From positions 5,580,001 through 5,644,000 of the forward strand of contig AP024096.1 in the NCBI GenBank assembly GCA_015099395.1: a stretch of DNA of 64,000 nucleotides, given 5' to 3'. The stretch's first letter is position 1. Each line of letters starts with the position of its first letter. Both the position numbers and the translations under genes were made by a program. This document shows positions 56,400 to 64,000 of the stretch, in pieces. The DNA comes from Ktedonobacteria bacterium brp13 (GTDB lineage Bacteria; Chloroflexota; Ktedonobacteria; Ktedonobacterales; Ktedonobacteraceae). Under the pieces are notes generated by a model. That model saw nothing but the letters and a program-made list of their open reading frames with translations. It had not been told where the DNA came from and did not search any database.

Positions 56400-56939
56400 G
56401 GGTGTGCAGGACTGAATGTAACAATGTTGTATTCACTATTCCTCAGAGTAAGGTTTTGGCTTACTGTTTTATAGCTGGAGGCCAACTTCAGAAAAACCTT
56501 CTTATTACTGAGAATCGAAGTTGAATTGAACTATATTCGCTGACTTTTTTCCTATAAACTTTCCAATAACAAATGCTGTAGACGATAATAAAATAGTACG
56601 AGAATTGATAACGTGTGATATTTAATGGTAATTCATTATCCTATTTAATTAGGAATAATAGCTATTCTGCGAATAGCTATAGATATAGCGAATGATATAC
56701 GTTACTTCATGTTTAACTTTAGCAGCTATATGGAGCGGCTATTACAATTTTTTATTGTTAAAACTTATCTGGTTGAATTACTTTTTGAGGTATGGTTCAA
56801 AATGAGTGCGAAGCATGCCTGAGCATCTTAACAATAAAAAATTGATCATACGTAGAAATAACAAGCAAACTCGTAAACTGTTGAACATGCATAATTATTT
56901 TAATTTCACTGAAGCCGTATTGCACGAAAGGGTAGCTTC
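56400..56939. other. AT-rich region with no gene
   Basis: 540 bp of very AT-rich DNA between the DnaA boxes and the next gene. It holds the inverted repeat at 56658-56680 and no supported coding frame. The frame at 56806-57042 overlaps the next gene and has no ribosome site. It could be a second unwinding region or the promoter zone of the membrane protein gene. Confidence 0.4.
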
Positions 56940-58823
56940 ATGTATTCTACAGATCTATCTACATACAATGAAAACACACAGAAGCATAGTATATCGCGAT
57001 GGATACAAGTACTCCGTTCGCCTCTATGGCTTTGCCTCTTAGTTGGTATCATTGTTCGTCTCTTCCTTATTTATCATGGTGATGCTTCTCTGCCTGGAGA
57101 TGAGGCCTTAACTGGCATTCAAGCCGAAAATATCTTACGAGGCCTTCATCCGATCTACTACTATAAGCAACCTTATTTAGGTAGCCTGGAAGCCTATATT
57201 CTCGCTGCATTCTTTGCTGTTGCTGGTCCTTCGGTATTTGTGCTACGCATTGGTATGACCTGCATCTCCCTTACTCTTGTGGTTCTTACCTGGTTTTTCT
57301 CAGCAGCGCTAGCTGATCAGGCAAAGCTAAAAGGCCCTGCAAAAAATATATTCATGATCGTCGCTACGCTTATTGCTGCACTGCCACCACTCTATGACGT
57401 TATTATTGAAATACGTTCCTGGGGTGGATATATCGAGGCAATGATTTGCATGGTCTGGATAATGTTGGTGGCACTTCGACTCACCCAACGTTGGCAAGCG
57501 CGTGCTTCCGTACGTGAACTTTCACTGCGCTGGCTCTGGCTCGGATTTGCGTTAGGATTTAGCCTCTGGATAGATCCCCTTGTTGTCTATGCAATCGGTG
57601 CGTCTGCACTCTGGATTGGTGGCATTATTCTTGTTGAGTTGATTCATCCTGCACCACGTCCACATGCCCGTCGTACAATTCTTCTCGAAACGCTGCTGGC
57701 CTTCGCCATTATTCCAAGTGCCATGATTGGTTTTCTTCCAGGTATTATTTATGGCATAAAAAATAACTGGTCCAATATCATATACATGGTAAACAATGGA
57801 GCCGGTAAATCATCAAGTCTACAATTAAAGCTGCAATTATTTAGCATATATAGCCATTGTACCGCTGCCCGTGTTATTGGTGGAGCGATTCCAACCGCAC
57901 CTGGTGTAAGACTTGGTCACTCAGGGGTTTTAACAACTGGCCTGTATATCAACGGTATCTGTATCGCAATCGCGATCATTGCTATCGCATGTTCGTTTTT
58001 CTGGCAGCATCCTTTAGTAGTCCGAACACGGCAATTAACGATTCTCCCTTTGATTTTTATGATCATCGTCTCAATAGTCTTCTGCTGTTCTTCTATAGTC
58101 GCACGGGAAACGTATATTACTGGTTGCATGCAGTTTGATCAGACTGGGCGTTATGTCGTACCGCTTACTGTCATACTTCCATTTTTTCTTGCCGCTATAG
58201 TGGCGCTTCTATGGCAAATACCTTTCCCTTCCTTCAGGCATAAAGAAAAACAACCAGATCAAGCAGCCCCCATATCGACGAAACTATCACGACCCAACAT
58301 TGCTACAAATAATTTGCGTTGGCTAGTCAGAATTTTACTTTTGATCATCCTGGTTGTTTATTTCTCAACGCAATTTCTGGCTTATGTAAAGTCAGATCCA
58401 CCTACAGTGTTTAAAAGTGCCTCTTGCTTAAAATTACTTCCTGACGAAACTGCTATCGATCAATATATGCTCCAAAATGGGATCCATTATGCCTTTGGTT
58501 CGGGTTGGATTGCAGATCCTATCACCTTTACTACTAATGGTGCGGTTACCGCTTCTGAGCCTCCTCCAGAAGGGCGTATTCTTACTGAAGGATTAAAAAT
58601 ATTGCACGCTAACAATTATGCGTACTTATTTTTTGTACGATCATCGGATAGCACGCCAGGCTTTCAGAAAATTTTGGATGAACATCATTTGCAATACACA
58701 GCAAAACGCTTTCCATCCCAACCAGGCTGGGATGTATTGATCATCAATCCAAAGCAGAAAATTCCGCTTCATGATCCAATTGTTGATCATTACTTAAGTA
58801 CCACGATTTATGGAGGTTGTTAA
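56940..58823 (+). CDS. GT-C type membrane glycosyltransferase-like protein
   Basis: 627 aa with about ten to twelve transmembrane helices. The first outer loop has DASLPGDEALTGIQAENILRG, with an Asp/Glu pattern as in the catalytic loop of family-39/ArnT-like transferases. A soluble C-terminal part of about 140 residues follows the last helix near 480. Such enzymes use polyprenyl-phosphate sugars to modify lipids or proteins at the outer face. The exact substrate is not visible. AAAGGG lies eight bases before the ATG. Codon use is more AT-rich than its neighbours, which could mean transfer. Confidence 0.75.
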   Translation: MYSTDLSTYNENTQKHSISRWIQVLRSPLWLCLLVGIIVRLFLIYHGDASLPGDEALTGIQAENILRGLHPIYYYKQPYLGSLEAYILAAFFAVAGPSVFVLRIGMTCISLTLVVLTWFFSAALADQAKLKGPAKNIFMIVATLIAALPPLYDVIIEIRSWGGYIEAMICMVWIMLVALRLTQRWQARASVRELSLRWLWLGFALGFSLWIDPLVVYAIGASALWIGGIILVELIHPAPRPHARRTILLETLLAFAIIPSAMIGFLPGIIYGIKNNWSNIIYMVNNGAGKSSSLQLKLQLFSIYSHCTAARVIGGAIPTAPGVRLGHSGVLTTGLYINGICIAIAIIAIACSFFWQHPLVVRTRQLTILPLIFMIIVSIVFCCSSIVARETYITGCMQFDQTGRYVVPLTVILPFFLAAIVALLWQIPFPSFRHKEKQPDQAAPISTKLSRPNIATNNLRWLVRILLLIILVVYFSTQFLAYVKSDPPTVFKSASCLKLLPDETAIDQYMLQNGIHYAFGSGWIADPITFTTNGAVTASEPPPEGRILTEGLKILHANNYAYLFFVRSSDSTPGFQKILDEHHLQYTAKRFPSQPGWDVLIINPKQKIPLHDPIVDHYLSTTIYGGC

Positions 58824-58848
58824 AGCAAGGGATCTCTGTATTGTAGCG

Positions 58849-58880
58849 AAAAGGCACCTATGTCAGGTGCCTTTTCTTTT
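58849..58880 (+). terminator. Terminator after the GT-C gene
   Basis: AAAAGGCACCT, loop ATGTC, AGGTGCCTTTT, then CTTTTT. The perfect 11-bp stem gives a strong intrinsic terminator. On the minus strand A/T runs also flank the stem, so it may terminate tpiA too. Confidence 0.9.
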
Positions 58881-58913
58881 TATATATTAGTGAGGCTGAT
58901 GTAATTTCTATCG

Positions 58914-59705
58914 TTACGCGTTAAACTTTGAGGCATTACGCAGTAACTCGATAAAATCGTGTTTGATACTTACTCCGCCAACGAGTGCACCATCGATATC
59001 AGGATGAGCGATAAATTCAGCTATATTTTCAGCATTGACACTACCACCATAGAGGATACGTACAGCATCGGCTGCCTTCTGACCATACATTTCGTGATAC
59101 TGGTGGCGGATATAATGAATGACATTGCCAGCGGCATGCGCATCAGAGGCTTGCCCGGAGCCGATAGCCCAGATAGGTTCATACGCGATGACTACCTGCG
59201 CTGCCTGCTCGGTGGTCAAGTTGGCAAGGCTCTGGCGGATCTGATCCTTAATGAGGTTCTGAGTCTCGCCATTTTCATATTGTTCGCGATTCTCACCAAC
59301 GCAGACGATTGGCACCAGAGCATGCTTAAAGGCAGCGAGTACCTTCTTATTAACGAGTTCGTTTGTTTCACCAAAGATAGTGCGGCGCTCCGAGTGACCA
59401 AGGATGACAAAATTACAGAGCTCTTTGACCATACCAGGAGCGATCTCACCAGTAAAGGCTCCCTTCTCTTCAAAATACATATTCTGAGCGCCTAACTCAA
59501 CATGTCGGACGGGAAGCGAATCCAACACTTCTTTGATTGCAGGCAGAGAGATCGCAGGGGGACAGAGGATACTCATTATATGAGGGTCTTTTGCAGTGAT
59601 CTGACCCAAAGATGGCAGTATCTCCAGAGCAAAGCTAGAGGCCTCCTTTGGCCCAAGGTTCATTTTCCAGTTACCAGCGATAATCGCAGTGCGTTCCATT
59701 GCCAT
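58914..59705 (-). CDS. tpiA: Triosephosphate isomerase
   Basis: 263 aa TIM barrel that interconverts dihydroxyacetone phosphate and glyceraldehyde 3-phosphate. The N-terminal NWKMN supplies Asn and Lys. The catalytic His is in GHSERR and the catalytic Glu in AYEPIWAIGSG. Phosphate binding is by ILYGGSVNAEN and GALVGGVS. Start at 59705 with AAGGAG six bases upstream. It is third in the gapA-pgk-tpiA series. A perfect parS site lies only 22 bp upstream of its start codon, within the leader. Confidence 0.97.
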   Translation of the reverse strand: MAMERTAIIAGNWKMNLGPKEASSFALEILPSLGQITAKDPHIMSILCPPAISLPAIKEVLDSLPVRHVELGAQNMYFEEKGAFTGEIAPGMVKELCNFVILGHSERRTIFGETNELVNKKVLAAFKHALVPIVCVGENREQYENGETQNLIKDQIRQSLANLTTEQAAQVVIAYEPIWAIGSGQASDAHAAGNVIHYIRHQYHEMYGQKAADAVRILYGGSVNAENIAEFIAHPDIDGALVGGVSIKHDFIELLRNASKFNA

Positions 59706-59727
59706 ACTGAGCTCCTTATTTTACCAG

Positions 59728-59743
59728 TGTTTCACGTGAAACA
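59728..59743. promoter_or_regulatory. parS: parS centromere site (ParB binding)
   Basis: TGTTTCACGTGAAACA, identical to the 16-bp consensus palindrome bound by ParB/Spo0J in many bacteria. A near half-site ATGTGAAACAG follows at once (59746-59756). parS sites cluster near the origin, which fits the DnaA-box clusters 3.3-8.2 kb away. parA and parB genes are not in the window. Confidence 0.93.
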
Positions 59744-59996
59744 TTATGTGAAACAGAAAATTGACCATCATGGTCACCTTACACAATTATGGAATAGCGT
59801 TTAAGGCTATTTCCATTATATGACTAAGCCTGACGCTAGCCAAACTCATGTATCCAGAACATGCACAACGGTAGTAGAGAGTGGAGATGGGAAATATGCA
59901 GTCGCGTACTAGAAAGAAAGCGAAGGCCGGAAGAAGTCCTCCTGGGCGGTAGAGAACGGGAGATAGGCGCAGAGACGTCCACCTCCCTGATATGCT
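59744..59996. other. Rest of the pgk-tpiA gap
   Basis: About 250 bp. It holds the palindrome GACCAT-C-ATGGTC (59763-59775) and an imperfect hairpin TGGAATAGC ... GGCTATTTCCA (59790-59815). On the minus strand TATAAT lies near 59817-59822, so tpiA may have its own promoter. No gene was seen. Confidence 0.45.
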
Positions 59997-61190
59997 TTAC
60001 TTATCTTGTAGTGCTGCCACACCTGGTAGTATGCGGCCCTCAAGGAACTCAAGAGAGGCACCACCGCCGGTAGAGACGTGACTCATCTTACTCGCAGCAC
60101 CGGCCTGTTCGACCGCAGCCGCAGAGTCACCACCACCAATAATCGTCGTCGCGCCTGCCTGTGTACGCTCAACGAGGTGTTGAATTGTCGCCTCTGTCCC
60201 TTTAGCAAATGCAGGCATCTCAGCGACACCGAGCGTACCATTCCAGACAATCGTCTGAGCCTTCGCGAGCACCGCATAGAAGTCTTGAATAGTAGCGGGA
60301 CCGATGTCGAGGATGCGCCAGCCCTGTGGAACCTCGGTTGCAGCCACAACCTTATGATTGGCATCGGCTGCAAAACGATCGGCGATCACCACATCGGTTG
60401 GTAGCACAAACTGCTTGCCTTGCTCTTTAGCCTTCGTGATCAGTTCACGTGCTACATCAACCTTTGACTCCTCAAGGAGAGAATCACCGATTTCGTAGCC
60501 CTGAGCCTTCAAGAAGGTATTCGCCATACCACCACCGATCAAGATTGAATCGGCCAGGCTGATCAGGCGCTCCAGCACTGCAATCTTATCAGAGACCTTG
60601 GCACCACCGACGATAGCCACAAAGGGGCGTTGCGGGTGCTCTAAAGCGCTCCCCAGGAAATTGATCTCCTTCTCAACGAGAAAGCCTGAGACACCTGGCA
60701 GCGTATGGGTTACCCCTTCTGTTGAGGCGTGTGCACGGTGAGCTGTACCAAAGGCATCATTTACATAGAGATCGCCGAGAGCAGCGAGCTGGCGTGCGAA
60801 CTCAGGATCATTCTTCTCTTCTTCTTTATGGAAGCGCAGGTTCTCAAGTAACAGGACCTGTCCTGCTTGCAGCGCTTTCGCCTTCTGCTCAGCCTCGGGT
60901 CCAATGCAGTCAGCGGTAGTCTCTACCGGCAACTTCAATAGCTCACTGAGCCGTATAGCGATCGGAGCCAGGCGCATTGCAGCGACTGGTTGACCCTTTG
61001 GGCGACCAAGGTGTGACATCAGAATGACCGCCGCACCATGGTCGAGCAGATATCTGATCGTAGGGAGTGCCGCAACGATACGCGTATCGTCTGTAATATG
61101 TTGTTGATCATCTAGCGGAACATTGAAATCGACACGTACCAGAACGCGCTTGCCTGAGACATCAATATCGCGAACGGTCTTTTTATTCAT
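59997..61190 (-). CDS. pgk: Phosphoglycerate kinase
   Basis: 397 aa. It transfers the 1-phosphate of 1,3-bisphosphoglycerate to ADP in lower glycolysis. The N-terminal signature [14 protein letters not shown] and the basic-patch regions SHLGRPKG and [14 protein letters not shown] are present. The C-terminal nucleotide-binding GGGDSAAA and [13 protein letters not shown] follow. GAGG lies six bases before the ATG at 61190. It follows gapA by 112 bp, and the pair is probably co-transcribed. Confidence 0.97.
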   Translation of the reverse strand: MNKKTVRDIDVSGKRVLVRVDFNVPLDDQQHITDDTRIVAALPTIRYLLDHGAAVILMSHLGRPKGQPVAAMRLAPIAIRLSELLKLPVETTADCIGPEAEQKAKALQAGQVLLLENLRFHKEEEKNDPEFARQLAALGDLYVNDAFGTAHRAHASTEGVTHTLPGVSGFLVEKEINFLGSALEHPQRPFVAIVGGAKVSDKIAVLERLISLADSILIGGGMANTFLKAQGYEIGDSLLEESKVDVARELITKAKEQGKQFVLPTDVVIADRFAADANHKVVAATEVPQGWRILDIGPATIQDFYAVLAKAQTIVWNGTLGVAEMPAFAKGTEATIQHLVERTQAGATTIIGGGDSAAAVEQAGAASKMSHVSTGGGASLEFLEGRILPGVAALQDK

Positions 61191-61302
61191 TCTACAACCT
61201 CAAAGGCGAGCAAGAAGCCCACGTAGAGCTTATTTAAAACATATAGAAAATGGCGCAGTTGCACATCAAAGATATGCAACATACGCCATTATAAAGTGTG
61301 AC

Positions 61303-62619
<1,317 letters not shown>

Positions 62620-64000
62620 TCAGGCACTGGTCTCTACGGGGATAACTCCGATGGAGAAGCGGATAAATTCGTCGCTATAGCCGAAGCCAGAGCCGGGAAC
62701 ACCCGCGATACCGGTCTTCTCGAAGATCGTAAAGGCGTCCTCGCCAGGGCATAAGCGGCTCCAATTATAGACGGTCGCATCATCGTCAGGATAGATCTCT
62801 GCGAAGACCTGTTGCTGCTCGTTGATACGCTGGAGTTGCGCAATCAGCCGACCACGGCGCAGATGATAGAACTGGCGTAGTTTCTGGCCCAGCCATGGGC
62901 GTTCTTGCAGGAGCTGATAGCAGGCCATATAGCGTAGCTGCCACTCACCGGGCATTGCCGCAGTACCATTAGACCAGCTGACAGCGATACGTGCCGCGAT
63001 ATCGGGATCGCCACAGGTGACATAGCCGAAGCGGTCGCCCGTCAGAGTATACGTCTTAGAGAAGCTACTGACAAAGATAGTATGTTGTAGGATATCGGGA
63101 GCGGCGAACGTCTCCATGCGCGCTTTATCTTCGGCTGGTTTGCCAGTACCGATATAGGCGAGATCGGCAATGATATAGATATGGCGTCCCTGCTCAATAC
63201 GGTAGCGGCGTAGAACCTCGTGTAATGCCTCCAGTTCGGCTGCTGAGTAAGCAAAGGCAGTTGGATTATTGGTGACGGTTAGATAGATAACGGTGATATC
63301 TGGTGTCTTTGCAAGGATCTGATCGAGTTGCTCGGCACTCAACTTGAAATGGTGCTCAGGCTGAGTGGAGAAGCGATGGATGGTATACCCATAGCTGAGT
63401 GCCTGCCATTCAGGAACGTTGAAGCCTGGCTCTGGGAAGAGGATACCCGGTGTGCCAGTATGCAGTACTCGTGCGATATGTGCCAGGCCACGCAGGGTCT
63501 TATCGATCCCATCCATTGCGCCGATACTGAGATGGACGTTGGCGGCGGTGACTGGAATACCCCAACGCTGCATGTCTTCGGCCAACCAGCCACGTAGAAT
63601 GATATTGCCGGTGCCGAAAATATCGTACATACGGAGATCGATGCCTTCTGTCAGCAGCATGCGCTCGTTCATTTGCATACGTTCACGCAGCCACAGATAG
63701 TTCTCACCGCTGGCAGTATAGCCATGCAACTCTTCACCTGGTAGCGCGATACCAAGATCATCAGCCAGGGTACGGTAATCCTCAGGGCCACCGGGTTCAC
63801 CTGTACACTCGACGATGCCACGCACATCGATATCACCAATCGTGCGATTTACAAGCTCCTCGTCGATGATCTCCTGCGCGATATCATGTTTGTGCGCTGC
63901 CTGTTGCAGTTCGTTCACGATACGTGCCATCACACGAATGGGGCCGGGACCTTCCTTGATATGCGGGCGATACTGCGCGATTGTTGCACTGCGTAGCTCT
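62620..64000 (-). CDS. Pyridoxal-phosphate aminotransferase (class I/II), start beyond right edge
   Basis: The frame is open to base 64000 with coding-like residues (RSATIAQYRPHIKEGPGPIR before VMARIV). The GTG at 63933 and ATG at 63930 lack a placed ribosome site, so the true start is probably outside the window. At least 459 residues are visible. The PLP fold is shown by the LTVTNNPTAFAYSAAEL segment, ADLAYIGTG, and the Schiff-base lysine in VSSFSKTYTLTGDRFGYV. The Arg near the end (FIRFSIGV) binds substrate carboxylate. The substrate is not clear; aspartate-aminotransferase-like enzymes are the closest general group. Confidence 0.87.
   Translation of the reverse strand, partial: ELRSATIAQYRPHIKEGPGPIRVMARIVNELQQAAHKHDIAQEIIDEELVNRTIGDIDVRGIVECTGEPGGPEDYRTLADDLGIALPGEELHGYTASGENYLWLRERMQMNERMLLTEGIDLRMYDIFGTGNIILRGWLAEDMQRWGIPVTAANVHLSIGAMDGIDKTLRGLAHIARVLHTGTPGILFPEPGFNVPEWQALSYGYTIHRFSTQPEHHFKLSAEQLDQILAKTPDITVIYLTVTNNPTAFAYSAAELEALHEVLRRYRIEQGRHIYIIADLAYIGTGKPAEDKARMETFAAPDILQHTIFVSSFSKTYTLTGDRFGYVTCGDPDIAARIAVSWSNGTAAMPGEWQLRYMACYQLLQERPWLGQKLRQFYHLRRGRLIAQLQRINEQQQVFAEIYPDDDATVYNWSRLCPGEDAFTIFEKTGIAGVPGSGFGYSDEFIRFSIGVIPVETSA

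Noticed and set aside
56806-57042. 78-residue frame before and overlapping the GT-C gene
   Set aside because: No ribosome site, overlaps the true start region, and the sequence is not protein-like.

Overview
The window looks like a chromosomal segment of a Ktedonobacteria-like member of Chloroflexota. This rests on an A-to-L nuo gene order with a full NADH module, moderate GC with AT-rich intergenic DNA, a large HATPase-receiver-LuxR fusion, membrane zinc-ribbon and PH-like proteins, and an IS6-type transposase remnant of the kind common in that class. The assignment is an inference from gene content; no search was run.

Layout. From 1 to 11.5 kb on the minus strand lies a respiratory complex I operon, nuoA to nuoL, with nuoL cut by the left edge. 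Two copies of a 75-76 bp structured repeat sit exactly at the stop codons of nuoJ and nuoE. From 11.7 to 19.3 kb are a membrane PH-like protein, an L,D-transpeptidase lipoprotein, ffh, and divergent clpB. From 19.3 to 26.5 kb are a tandem ThyX-like protein, two small secreted or membrane proteins, a BTAD-type regulator and an 866-codon unknown gene. From 26.5 to 36.2 kb are gyrB, a zinc-ribbon membrane protein, a membrane-anchored glucosaminidase, the HATPase-receiver-HTH fusion, a PadR regulator, a SprT-like protease and a small unknown protein. From 36.3 to 41.6 kb is a Mre11/Rad50-like pair whose Rad50-like ATPase carries a transmembrane hairpin inside its coiled coil. From 42.1 to 49.9 kb are an HD-GYP protein, a solute-binding lipoprotein, a glycogen-debranching-type enzyme, a 91-bp tandem repeat tract, and a receptor Ser/Thr kinase with a 12-unit peptide repeat.

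The most striking region is 50.4-59.8 kb, which looks like the replication origin. It holds eight 23-bp palindromes TTTTCCACA-N5-TGTGGAAAA (50461-51275). Next come about ten exact DnaA boxes (51500-51942), followed within that cluster by four CTA trinucleotides (a DnaA-trio) running into a T/A tract. Then come dnaG and the primary sigma factor gene, and a second cluster of nine DnaA boxes (56038-56386). A perfect 16-bp parS site lies at 59728-59743. dnaA itself is not in the window, so the origin appears to be next to dnaG-sigA and bipartite.

From 58.9 kb to the right edge, on the minus strand, are gapA, pgk and tpiA in glycolytic order, preceded by an aminotransferase that runs off the right edge. 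Functionally the window joins energy conservation (complex I, lower glycolysis), chromosome replication and segregation (oriC, parS, dnaG, gyrB), protein quality control and targeting (clpB, ffh), and several regulatory or membrane proteins with unusual architecture.
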